NCBI GenBank assembly: GCA_003833135.1
Contig: QZLH01000371.1
Coordinates: forward strand, 29,962-93,961
Length of the DNA: 64,000 nucleotides
Reading direction: 5' to 3'
Origin: Oehlia diaphana
Lineage: Eukaryota > Glomeromycota > Glomeromycetes > Glomerales > Glomeraceae
In this document: positions 22,513 to 32,749 of the stretch, piece after piece
How positions within the stretch are numbered: position 1 is the first letter of the stretch
Layout: each line of letters opens with the position of its first letter
Notes under the pieces: model-generated
What the model was told of the DNA's origin: nothing
The model's input: only the letters and a program-made list of their open reading frames with translations
Database searches by the model: none
Translations under genes and position numbers: made by a program

Positions 22513-22790
22513 TTATTTATTTTTGACATAACTAGTAACAATAATGGTGTAAAACAAGAGCAACCACAACAATAATAATAAAAAATCATAGAAGACAAAA
22601 AGATAAAAGGAAAGTAAGTGAAAGAAGTGAGAAGGAGAACAAAAGAGAAAAAAAAAAGAAAGGAAAGGAAATTGGGAAGGGGAAAATGATAAGGAAAGGG
22701 AATGAAAACAAAGAGGAATGAAAATAAAATAAAGGAAATGAAAATGAAATGATGAAAAGGTGAAAAGAAAAGAAAACGAAAGATTTAAAT
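22513..22790 (-). repeat. polypurine (GA-rich) tract
   Basis: About 200 bases consist of A and G on the plus strand, the mirror case of the pyrimidine tract at 2734-3050. Frames through it translate to Ser/Phe/Leu low complexity and are rejected as genes. Confidence 0.6.
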
Positions 22791-24161
22791 TGTTTGTTTG
22801 TTGTCTTTCTCGTTTCATTACTAATACACAACAGGATTAAAACCACTCACTCATCCCATTTTCAAAGAGAATCGGCAAACCTAAAAAAAGAGAAATTTCG
22901 TGTCCAAGATGGCACCCTACAAAAGAAACAACGTTAAAACGTTTCTTAAATTAAAATAAAAAAAAATAAAATAACACCTCCCCATTTTTTACCTTAAAAT
23001 CTGTTTCATATACAGTATATATATATGTATATATATATGTCCAAGCCGGCGCTATACAAAAAAAACAATGAAAATAAAGGCTTTGACACGAAACGCTGGG
23101 GTGACCGGTCAACCATGTAAATCAAAACTATTAATTAAACTATTAATCAAAGATTTTTTTAAATCATAACAGATACTTAATAGAGAGTCTCTTTTATATA
23201 GGCCACAATAATAAAAGAATAGTTCGTGAATTTTTAGATGTCTTGAGTGAACTTTCTTATTATTTATTACTTTTTTTTTATAAATATCCATTCTCATAAA
23301 TATCTCTGACAAAGTTACGTTGGTTATTTTTGTATTATTATTCAACTTTCAAATCAATGCCCTGTAAAACCTCTCTTTATACTAATATTGAGTAAAATGA
23401 AGGTTATTTTTTCATTAATTGGTAAAATATTTCAAATTTAGTAACGTAACTCTGTTATTCTGGAATAAAATTAACTTTAAAATGTTTTTGGTCGCAAAAC
23501 AATCTAAATTAACATGGGTATTTACAAATATCAAGGAAATAACAAGTCAATTAATTACCCATTGCAGGGGAAGTTATTGCGTCAAACTTTTTAATTGTAT
23601 CATATGATTATTTTGTATTAGGAAAATATAATGGAATTAACACGTGAAAAAATCTTCAATAGATTTTTTATATGATACCATATATAGTTTTGATTTACAT
23701 AGTTGCATAAATTTTCCCTTTAAAATTTATTAATTAGTAATTCATTTAAAACTTTCAGCCCTTTTTTCTCTTTGAAGATTTTCCTTTTTTTAAAAAAATA
23801 TCACTGATAATGAATACATAAATGGTTGGCTGTTAGCCGTTATAATAAATAAAAGTGCCATTTTGTAATATATATATATATCAGTTTTTTTATACTCCGG
23901 AATTTTTTTTCCACTAATGAAATAATAAAGCTTTTTTGTTTATGATGAAAGAGAAACTATTGTTATTACCATTATTGATGAAAAATAAAAAAACGTGCAA
24001 GTTGCGGTATAAATACAGTCTTTTTTTTTATCTTTTCTTTAAACTTACACCGTCAAAAGAAAAAAAATTAAAGAATAATCAATAGTCAAAATAAATTAAA
24101 TTTTCAACCCTATATCCTATATATATTTTTTATTTTCTTTTTAAAAAAAGAACCAACCATA
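22791..24161. other. AT-rich intergenic DNA
   Basis: No convincing gene. A TATATATATGTATATATATATG microsatellite lies near 23018, followed by a small GC-richer patch (CAAGCCGGCGCTATAC). Another (TA)n run is near 23869. Confidence 0.5.
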
Positions 24162-25323
24162 ATGGAAACACTCTGCAATGAATTGAAATCTTCAGATATG
24201 TATTTACACCAATAGCCCTAGTTCTTCTTAATCGTAACTGGTACTCTACTTTCCAAGATTCCCATGCTCGAGCGGAATGGATTATTTATAAGTATGGTAG
24301 AGCTCATGTTCTCTTTCACGCCATCAGACTAGGGAATCATTTCGTGACAGTAGAAGTTGTGCAAATATTAGCTAAAAAGGCGATTATTTTAAGATATTTT
24401 ATGCATAATATTAACACAGACATACCTAAAGAAAAACCGTGGGCAAGCGAACTACCGTTGCCAATATTTATAAAACTACTCGCGGAGGCATCTAATGAGA
24501 TAGATGACATTGCTATAAGAGGGAATGATTTAGAATTATTTCATTATTTAACAGCCAGTGCTCTCACGATAAATCAAGCGCCAGCCGTCCTTTTAGAAAA
24601 TCTCAAATATATTGAAGATTTATACTGCGCTCAGGTCAGGTGATCATCTGATCAGATGATGATGATCTTCTCACACGAAACGACATTTTGAACATTTTGG
24701 CTTTTAATTAATTGAGATCACATGATTAATGTTCGCGAAACACCATGTGATGATATAATGACACTTAGGCATTTTCAATAACAAAGAGATGAGATTCTCA
24801 TATTAATATAAGATTCTAATTCATTCTCAGGCATTGATTCATTTGAATGATGTAAAATACTAATAAATATTAGTATATCAACAGTGTGCCTCGACCAAAA
24901 GACACCACAGCATACAGAACTGAGAATTATCTATCAAGAGACGGTTATGAAAATAACCGTCAAGTAAATTTAATATCAAGGGCGATTCTAATCCACCCGG
25001 ATCTAGTTGTATTGTGGAAAAAAATAGGATACAATGAAATATGTAGTGATTTCAACGAACTGTCATAGTGGACACTTTGCTCGTGTGTTTCCCCCCAAAT
25101 CCACCGAATAATTGGGTATGCTCAAGTACTGAAGTTATAACTGAAAAAAACTACAAAAATTATTTAAGCTCGGTTTTCGACTAACCGATAAAATTATAGA
25201 AGACTCAATTAAGTTGGTTGAATCACGAAATAGGAGTGTCTTTATTAAATTCTTTTCAAAACTTCAAGGAGATTCAACACTACCAATAGTTGAATCAACG
25301 TTAATTAAAATTAGGAAACCAGT
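24162..25323 (+). pseudogene. Glomeromycota expanded-family gene, frameshifted
   Basis: METLCNE starts at ATG 24162. The frame then shifts to EIFRYVFTPIALVLLNRNWY, which looks F-box-like, and runs through HARAEWIIYKYGRAHVLFHA to LKYIEDLYCAQVR (24643). A possible intron of about 240 bp (CAG|GTCAGG ... CAACAG) leads to PRPKDTTAYRTENYLSRDGY and LVVLWKKIGYNEICSDFNEL, stop at 25068. Another shift gives PPNPPNNWVCSSTEVITEKN, and a third gives GFRLTDKIIEDSIKLVESRN to about 25323. All pieces are collinear. I recognise the HARAEW..YKYGRAH..FHA and WKKIGY.EICSD.NEL signatures from a large Rhizophagus family of unknown function. At least three frame changes make it a pseudogene. A MITE begins 43 bp after the last block. 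Confidence 0.7.
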
Positions 25324-25365
25324 GAAAAAAAAATTATCTTTTTTTATTATTCTATTTATTTTACA

Positions 25366-25523
25366 GCCGTTTTCAAAATGGTTGATGCTGTTTATTTATG
25401 ATTAAATATTCGAATACCAATATTTGTCCTGTTTTCGTCCATTATTTGTCCGGGTTTCATCCGGTTTTCGGTTTTCATTTTTTCATCCAAACATAACAGC
25501 ATCAACCATTTTGAAAACGGCGA
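25366..25523. mobile_element. MITE, TCGCCGTTTTCAAAATG family, copy 2
   Basis: GCCGTTTTCAAAATGGTTGA at 25366 and CCATTTTGAAAACGGCGA ending at 25523 are terminal inverted repeats extending through TGCTGTT / AACAGCA. The interior (ATATTCGAATACCAATATTT, then GTCCGGGTTTCATCCGGTTTT) is the reverse complement of copy 1. Length 158 bp. It lies directly downstream of a decayed gene. Confidence 0.85.
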
Positions 25524-26472
25524 TAAATTATTTAGTTATCTTTAAAGATTATTTTATATGTAAAAATATTAAAATTTTAAAGAGTAAATAAAAAATTTTT
25601 TTTAAGCGAAATTTACGTTGTTCATACTTTTGTATATTCAAATATTGACTTTTATGTTGTAAATTCAAATGATAATTTGTGTATTCAAATGATCACTTTG
25701 TATACTTTTTGTGCGCCGTCAGACATTCATACAGTCACACGCTATACAGTCACGCCTCTGAACTCAATTTTATGGAACGCCTCTTTATAATCACAAATTG
25801 ATTGTAATCACTATCACCACATGATCTGTAACGTACATATTATCTTCATTAATAATTTGACCTCTTTACAATCACCAATTTCTAATTAGCCATAAATTAA
25901 AGAAATTTGATAGCTAATTTCTCTTTAATCCATACCAAATTATTATTAATTTAGCCCAAGTTAAGAAATTTTTGAATTTTAAAAAAATATAATCTTGGTG
26001 TAATCTTAATTCTGGTCAACTTTAACTTCTAATACTGACCGATATTCTTGAATATTAGGTCATAATTTAGGTGGTTCAATAATTATAATCTCACTTCTGG
26101 GCTTCAATGAACTTGTTTGAAGTGTTAATATTTTTTAAAAGGAATGGTAATATGGTTGGTAGAATGTTTAATTGATTAAGTAAAATTAGATACATTATTT
26201 AAGCGAAATGTAATATAATTTATTAAATATAAATTTTATTTGAATCAATTATAATATAATTGCTGCGCCGGTAAGCCCATAATTTTTATTCGGATTATCC
26301 GTTACTAGTAACTACTCGGACTTTTTTTGAAACGGATAATTCCATAACAATCCCGTTCAAAGCTCTACTTATTATTTCTAATTACTCACATTTCGAAAAT
26401 ACTGAGAAAATGGTTCTTGTCTTTTTTCAATCAAGCAAATTTTGTGATAATTTGCATGTATTTTATTATTAA
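25524..26472. other. AT-rich DNA with one possible element end
   Basis: No gene is seen. TACAGTCACACGCTATACAGTCACGCC near 25731 resembles the TACAGT ends of the Tc1-like elements, but no matching right end was found. Confidence 0.4.
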
Positions 26473-26724
26473 CGACACGATGATAAAAAAATTTATCAAG
26501 TTACTTGCGAAATAGTTTCATATAATTACATTATTTGTATGTTGAATAAAATTAATTATGATATGGAATTAAATCAGGTAACAGAAGAAAATTTTCTAAA
26601 GAACGTAGAAAATTTGGAATTTTATTTAAAACAAGATTTAATTAAATATTTGATACCAATTGATATTTCTCAACAATCTATATTAGATAATAATATTATT
26701 AACCAATATTCAAATTTTCCTTAA
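26473..26724 (+). pseudogene. fragment of the 13460 orphan family
   Basis: An open segment of 83 codons reads DKKIYQVTCEIVSYNYIICM, then LNKINYDMEL, and LEFYLKQDLIKYLIPIDISQ, ending in NQYSNFP before TAA TAA. It aligns with residues about 153-217 of the intact gene at 13460 (KKIYQITCEMIS..., LKVHLKNDLIHFLKPKI). No start, no N-terminal half and no Asn/Gln tail are present; an in-frame stop lies just upstream of 26473. This is a truncated duplicate, useful mainly because conservation marks which part of the family protein is a domain. Confidence 0.65.
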
Positions 26725-26929
26725 TAATAACTTGATATTATTTATTGGCAAAATGTAGTTGGCGACCCTTTAAATCACGTGAATAAACATATGATTATTT
26801 GCTTATAGAGAATCTTTTTTTTAACGTGTCGTCGTGTCCTTTGTTTTTTAAAAAAAAATAACAGATAACGTATTTCTTGTTCTCACTTCTTACTATCGGA
26901 AACCAGGTATGTTTATTATTTTCTTCTTT

Positions 26930-27260
26930 TCTTTTCTTTTGTTTCTTTAACAAAATGTTTACTAACGTTTTGCTAATTTCTTCTTTTTTTTTAGATTTCG
27001 GGTAGTTGAACACCGGGATTGGAAGTTAATAATATTAAAAAAAATTTTTTTTTGTTGATTCTTTAATGAAGTATTTACTAATGTTTCGCTTATTCTTTTT
27101 TTCTAGGGTTCAGGTAGTTTAACACTGGGCTTGGAAGGTAATATTCGAAATTTTTTTTGGGTTTCTTTAACGAAGCGTTTTGCTAATATATATATTTTTA
27201 GATTTCAGGTAGTTGGATGCTGGGGTTGGGAAGGCAATATTCGAAAAAGTGGTTTTGTTG
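26930..27260 (+). repeat. tandem repeat of mini-exon-like units
   Basis: Three diverged copies of about 110 bp. Each has TTCTTTAA(C/T)(A/G)AAG or similar, ACTAATGTTT or ACTAACGTTT, a long T run with TTTTTAG or TTTCTAG, a 31-32 base core and then mostly GGTAAT-type sequence. The cores are ATTTCGGGTAGTTGAACACC..., GGTTCAGGTAGTTTAACACT... and ATTTCAGGTAGTTGGATGCT.... Each core is thus bounded by an acceptor-like and, usually, a donor-like signal. No flanking gene was found. Confidence 0.6.
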
Positions 27261-27966
27261 ATTTTTTAATGAGACATTTTAATGTTTCATTATTTTCTTG
27301 ATTTTGAGAACTGAGAAATTAGGAGTTTCATTTTTCTGATGCTATAATAAAGGTAAGTTTTTAAGGTTTGGTTTTGATTTTGATTTTTACTCTTTATTCC
27401 ACCACACTAACCTTATTTCTTTCTTTTTCTTAATCTTATTTCGTTTCTTTATTCCATTCATTTTATTTCATCTTATTTCCTTTCCTATTACATTTCGTTC
27501 TTCATGTTCCATTTTGTACTTTATTTCACCTCTTTTTTTCTCTTTTCTTTTCCTTATTTCATTTATTTTATTCTTTTTTATTTAAGAAGTTCAATCATAA
27601 AATCAAATAAAATTAGTAAAAAAGGTTTCCCGGCTGGGTCAGTTTTGTTAAAAAAAAATTTTTTTATATTATTACTATGCCGTATGAGAATTTTTTATAA
27701 ATTGAAAAAAAATTTCACATAAAAAATTATTGAAAAAAAAAATTAAAGGCCGGGTTGCCGGGTTATTAATGAAATTTTTATATTGTGAAAACCATATAAT
27801 TAAACTTGTATGGCCCTAGTCATAAAAAATTTAAATAAAAATTCGTGTTTTTTTTCATATAATTGTTAAAAAAAAAGTCGTTTTGGCTAAGTTTTTAAAA
27901 ATATAAAATTTTTCATAAAATTAACCAATCAAAAATTTTATTAAATCACGTGATAGGGTCTCCATG
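27261..27966. other. pyrimidine-rich and AT-rich DNA
   Basis: About 27390-27590 is T/C-rich (TTTCTTTTTCTTAATCTTATTTC and similar). No gene is seen; a CACGTG lies near 27947. Confidence 0.5.
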
Positions 27967-28393
27967 TAGGGATGGAAACGCTCGGATCACGTGATTTCGA
28001 GCGGCTTTTGAGCCGACGTTATATCTAGTGAGTTTCGAACTTATTTGGGCTAAAAATCCTGTTAATAATAAATGAATTGGTTATCTTTCAGGATAATCAA
28101 AAAAAGAAGAAATTTATTAGTTAGAAATAATTTTATTAACTTTTAAAAATTGAGCCGAGCCGACTCCAAACCGACTTCGGAAAATTGGCTCAAAATAGGA
28201 TCGACATCAAAATTATGGCGATTATTAACCAACTATTGGTTGATGGCCAATCAAATTTTTTTTGATTGATCGTCATCACATGCACTACTTGTGTCTTTAA
28301 TTTGACGCAAGAAGCACACATTTTGCTTAATGCAAGTCGATGGTAAGCCGACGGTGAACCAAAATCAAGCCGAATGAGCCGCTTCCATCCCTA
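27967..28393. mobile_element. hAT-like MITE with TAGGGATGGAA ends
   Basis: TAGGGATGGAAACGCTCGG at the left and the complement of CCGCTTCCATCCCTA at the right form short terminal inverted repeats of the TAGGGNTG type seen in hAT elements. The sequence CCATG lies just outside both ends (27962-27966 and 28395-28399, the right one offset by one base). The interior of the 427 bp element shows GAGCCG / CGGCTC repeats and AAGCCGA motifs. No transposase is encoded. The superfamily call is inference from the termini. Confidence 0.65.
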
Positions 28394-29179
28394 GCCATGA
28401 CCAGACTGATCAGTGGCCAAAAATGAGGTCACGTGTTATTCGGGCCACTTGCAAAAACTTATTTTTCGACATACATTAAATTTTTCAGATGTAAAATTAT
28501 TACATTCAACGTGCTCAAAAAAAAACATTGCTCTTTTTTTTAATTCCTTAATATTTAAAAAGTTTTAGTATGATAATATATACAGTAAGACCTATAATAA
28601 AATTGGATACGTTTTTTATAAAGTTTTTATACAATTTTTTCCTTAGAAATAACGTATCATGAAAGGATACGGAAAAATGCACAATCCGCATCACTAAAAA
28701 TATGGTTTGGATACGGAATTGGCACGGGATTCATATGGAATTTACATGATTTGATCACTGATTTTATCACGAAATTTATATGATTTGGTCACTAAATTTA
28801 CTATTTGTATTACAGTTTACTATAATTATATTTACATAAATCTAATTTTACTTTATTAAATTAATAAAAAATAAAAAATAAACAAAATACAAATACATTA
28901 TGAAAATTCTCTCCTTATTAAAACCACCTATTGCAACCAAAATTAACTATAAGTTCAGGTTCATTTGGAGTTAAACAACCTAAAAAAACAAAAAAACAAA
29001 AAAAAAAAAGAAACATAAGAACGTCTAACTTAATTGGAAACAAAACCCCCTCTTCATATAGTATCTGCAATCGTCCAAGTCACCAAAGGTCAGCAAGAGA
29101 ACTCCAGAATGTCTGACCTACATAAAAGAAAAGAATTATGAAGCATCTGATGAAAAAGAAACCAAACAACAAAATAAAT

Positions 29180-29400
29180 CCAAAACTGACCTATAAAAAA
29201 AGAAGACTCTAAAGCCTGAAACAACAAAACTGAAACAACCTACAAAAAGAAAAGAATCTGAACCAAACTTAGAAAGAAAAAAAAGAAAATTTGAACTGAT
29301 CTAAAAAAAGAAAAAAAATCTGAACCATCCTACAAAAAGGAAAGGACTCCCCAAACTGATCTACAAAAAAAGAAAAAAGAAACTGAATCTTCTCACAAAA
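29180..29400 (+). repeat. A-rich minisatellite
   Basis: Degenerate units of about 50 bp of the form CTGAACCATCCTACAAAAAG, GAAAAGAATCTGAACTGATC, TACAAAAAAAGAAAA, repeated four to five times inside the 28.6-30.1 kb element. Confidence 0.6.
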
Positions 29401-29479
29401 AAAATTTGCTGGCCTATGAAATAAAAAAAGGGATAAATAAAAAGAAAGGGGAATAAGAATAAATCAAAATATTTTTTTA

Positions 29480-29700
29480 AAAAGAGGGGTAACGAAGTTA
29501 GGAAAGTTAAAAAAATTTTTTTTTAAAGAGAATTAGAAAGAAGAAATTTTTTTTTTAAAAAAAAAAGAAGAGTGGGAATAAAAGAAAAAATTTTTTTTTA
29601 AGAGAGTGACAAAAAAATTTTTTCTTAAAGGAGTGACGAAAAAAATTTTTTTGATGTGAGTTACGAAAAAAAAATATTTTTATTTTAAAAGGGGTGACAA
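29480..29700 (+). repeat. minisatellite with GAGTGACGAAAAAAATTTTT units
   Basis: Units of about 30-40 bp consist of GAG(T/G)GACGAA or similar followed by A run plus T run (AAAAATTTTT). Six or so diverged copies; also purine-rich on the plus strand afterwards. Confidence 0.6.
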
Positions 29701-30133
29701 AGAAAGAAGAAAAATTTAGAAAAAATAAAAAAAATAAGACAAGAGAAAAGAGAAAGGAAAGGAAAGACAGAAAGGAAGATCGGAAGATCAAACTCATCAA
29801 AGTAACTAAAACGTATCAATAAACAATCACGTGATCTCATGTTATGATACGGAAAAATAAAATTCCGTATACATTACGCATGATTAACTTAATAGTGTAA
29901 TTATTCACTACTAGTAGTTGTATATTCCTATTATGTAATTTTTTCTTTGGTTACTCCTCTCTTAAATAAAATAAAAAATTACGCATGATTAACGTATACA
30001 TTAGTTTTTTTAAAAAATGTTCAAAAATGAATTTCTTATTAAATATGCGGAATTTGTATACGGAATCTAAAGAAACGTGCATAAAATGTATACAAAATGT
30101 ATCCTTTCCGTATACATATTTCTTATAGGGAAG

Positions 30134-31169
30134 ACTTGGGATAGTATTTAATTTGGCACATTGAAATATAAAATATATAAAATTAATGATTTCGATTTTT
30201 TCTGAAGCAGTAAATTCCCTTTACTGCAGAGTTATATGTCAGATTGGCTATAAACACAATTTATCACGCTCTTCTACTTATCCGCTTAAGAATAAGAAAA
30301 AATATTATTTATCACTTTTATACGACACACCTTACAAATGACACAGAAGCCACTAATTTAACAATATTTTTTTATCCAATTGTACAGCGCTATATAGCAT
30401 ATTAACATCGATTATTTTTATCGCAGCTGGTAGGATAATAAATAAAGTTAGAAATGCGGTTTAATAACAGAAACTTCATTCCAAGATTACTAGTAGTAAA
30501 TTGATTAAGTGGTTATTAACAATTTCTAAAGTAATATTTAATATTGAAGATTTTTATTGAAAATAAATAAGATGATTTATTTACGAAGTAAAAGAATTAT
30601 TGTATAAAAAAATAAAGTAGAAAGAAAAATAATATTTAAAATTAAAAAAATATATAGCCTTTAATTATTAAATTCACAGCATCAAATTTTCTTTGCCAGA
30701 TTATTGATCATAATATAAATTATTTAAAAAATTATTTTTAATATTAGTTTTTTTTAAGTTAAAAACTTTATTTTTATTTTGAAATTACAAATAAAAAGGA
30801 AAATAATAACCTATAAACACGAAAAAATATAAGTTGTTTTTATAATAAATAATCGTCAGAAATAATATGGATTATATATATATTATATGGTAAGTCGATT
30901 ATGTATATAGCGAACGTGCGAACGATGACGTGCACTATACTATACGCAAAACCGCACTGCTTTCCCTTTTCACGTTAAAATATTCTTGTTAAACAATAAA
31001 AAATCTAATATTTTTGCATAGAATATTTACATAAGCTGTAACAATTTTTGTTAATAATAAAACGCGTTTATTATATAAGTATTATTAATTATAACACTAG
31101 AAATTAATAAAATAATACATATTACTTAGCGATAAAAAAAAAAAATTTAATATCGGGTTCTTTTGTTTT
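30134..31169. other. AT-rich intergenic DNA
   Basis: No gene is recognised. A small GC-richer patch (GCGAACGTGCGAACGATGACG near 30910) has no visible partner. Confidence 0.5.
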
Positions 31170-31795
31170 GACGCAGTTTTTTTTCTTGAGTGTCTTTCGT
31201 TTTGAAATGTAAGTTAATTACACCGGGAATGGTGTTGGTAAAGGTACAGAAATTGTTGTTGTTGAGCTCAATAACGGCAAAATAGGCAAAATATGTACCG
31301 TATTTGCCCAAAAATAAGCAGTCACCAAAAATAAGCAACATGGCCCGCATTATAACAAAATTTGGCCCACATTATCAAAACTTGGCCGGCATTATGTGCA
31401 AAAACTTGTTGCTTATTTTTGGGCAAATACGGTATTTAATATTGACCAGAATAAAAGAACGATGATTTTTTGATACTTAAATATGACGACTAAAAGAAAT
31501 GAGAAGGTAGTTTTTAACATAGAATTTGAAAATTTAAAAAACACTTGAATAATGAAATCTGTTATTACATTAGGTAGTTTTAAAAAAATCGATTTAGAAA
31601 AAATGTCAGTTTCGAGGTTTTTTCATTATTGTGGTCATATTAATATTAAATTTTATTTATTTTAAAAGATCGAGATATAAATACTTATTTAAAATCATTA
31701 ACATGCATTATTAATAACTGTTAATCAACTAAAATAATTTGAATAATTTATATTCTATCATTTTTTTTTGGATCTTTTAAGAAAAATATGAAATT
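31170..31795. repeat. segmental duplicate of the K2 upstream region
   Basis: This block aligns with 35930-36470 in the same orientation: GACGCAGTTTTTT, CTTTCGTTTTG(A/G)AATG, CACCGGGAAT, AATAACGGCAAAAT, TTGACCAGAATAAAAGAA and TTTATATTCTATCATTTTTTT near the end. In the second copy the block lies upstream of kinase K2. A related AAAACTGCGCCACAAC stretch also lies upstream of K3, on the other strand. It therefore looks like a kinase 5' region left behind next to K1. A 139 bp MITE interrupts this copy. Confidence 0.65.
31296..31434. mobile_element. 139 bp MITE with TA target, empty site present
   Basis: TACCGTATTTGCCCAAAAAT and the complement of ATTTTTGGGCAAATACGGTA are perfect terminal inverted repeats that continue through AAGCA. 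The interior contains GGCCCGCATTAT, GGCCCACATTAT and GGCCGGCATTAT repeats. The homologous block at 35930-36470 lacks the element and reads directly across (AAAATGTGTTTTTAATGTTGACC), which defines both borders and a TA-type insertion. Confidence 0.9.
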
Positions 31796-31796
31796 C

Positions 31797-32749
31797 TCTA
31801 TAAACATTTATACTATATTTAACGGAGTTTTTGTCATATTCTTCACAACTTGATTCATTTTCGTTAGAATTATACATTATTATTTGTTTAAATATGGCCT
31901 TTCAAGCGTTCTATTTATATAAAATAAATTGCATTAATTAAATCCTATTGCAAAAAAATAAATTATAATTTTATTCATACTTTATAAAGCGAACCGAATT
32001 TTATCATTTGTGCTTCGAATGGGAATTTCTCTCTGTTTATTATTGCTTAATTTAATGATTTTAAAACAATCTTTATTTTCAAAATCAACCGGTGATAAAC
32101 GACTGATTTTTTATTTAAATCATACGGCGAATGATTTCTTCAAAAAGTTTAGACGATATGATTAGCTGATCTTGTTTTGACATGAACGTCCAAAATCTGT
32201 ATCTTTTTGTATTAAAATATTCTTAGGGTGCCAAAAAAAAGAATACGAGATCTCCGTGTGTAACCTTAGTGTTATCATGTTACTTGTAATTCGCTCTCTC
32301 ATTTTAAAGGTTATAATATTGTTTTCAAAATAATTACTTAATGTTCTACCATTTGCATATTCAAGAACGAGCGAATAATTCATTTTATCTAAAGAATAAA
32401 ATAAAAAGTGTAAATAAATAACTTCATATAAATTTACTAAATAACAGATAATTTATTATTTTTACCTTTTAATTTCATAACTCCATAAAATTGAATTATA
32501 TTTGATGAGAATTAACCAATCCCGTTAAATAAATTTGAAAAAAAAATTTATTATATACTGTAAATATTAACTATCAAAAAAGTTATATAATAAAGACTGC
32601 ATCAGTAACGCACCTCATTGACAATGGCTTCTTTGTTTGAAACTTTTAACGAATTTTTTAATTACAAATCTTAATGTACTTTTCCAATATTATAAACTAG
32701 GGTAGATCCTCTGAAGCAGCCTCAGTAATATTCTTAAAGTTTGAGGATC
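31797..32749 (-). pseudogene. TKL protein kinase relic K1
   Basis: Collinear but heavily decayed copy of K2/K3 on the minus strand. Recognisable pieces in gene order are: a truncated exon 1 ending near 32600 (FVKSFKQ... before the NE|GT position), exon 2 remains (about 32467-32530), exon 3 with NYSLVLEYANGRTLSNYFEN (inside 32162-32383), the start of exon 4 with HPKNILIQKDTDFGRS fused to it through lost intron signals, REIPI..TND near 32000-32020, and a C-terminal tail SSCEEYD near 31840. The HGDL catalytic loop is destroyed. The 5' end stops abruptly at about 32749 against an inverted copy of another first exon. Confidence 0.75.

Larger units (their letters stand above)
28588..30133. mobile_element. 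1.5 kb composite inverted-repeat element
   Basis: The left margin AGTAAGACCTATAATAAAATT...GGATACG and the complement of the right margin AGTCTTCCCTATAAGAAATA...GGATAC are imperfectly alike. Subterminal GGATACGGAA motifs recur in both arms (28665, 28718, 29851, 30058). The interior is A-rich and holds two minisatellites (28980-29400 and 29480-29700). The only longer frame, 28931-29116, is Lys-rich low complexity. Probably a non-autonomous DNA transposon swollen by simple repeats. Confidence 0.4.

Noticed and set aside
22513..22846. Minus-strand frames of 86-101 codons
   Set aside because: Mirror case of the pyrimidine tract; composition artefact.
25731..25900. Another TACAGT-ended MITE
   Set aside because: A plausible left end is present (TACAGTCACGCC), but no inverted right end was found, so the element is not claimed.
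29555..29800. Phe/Ser-rich minus-strand frame of 81 codons
   Set aside because: It runs along the GAGTGACGAAAAAAATTTTT minisatellite on the opposite strand.
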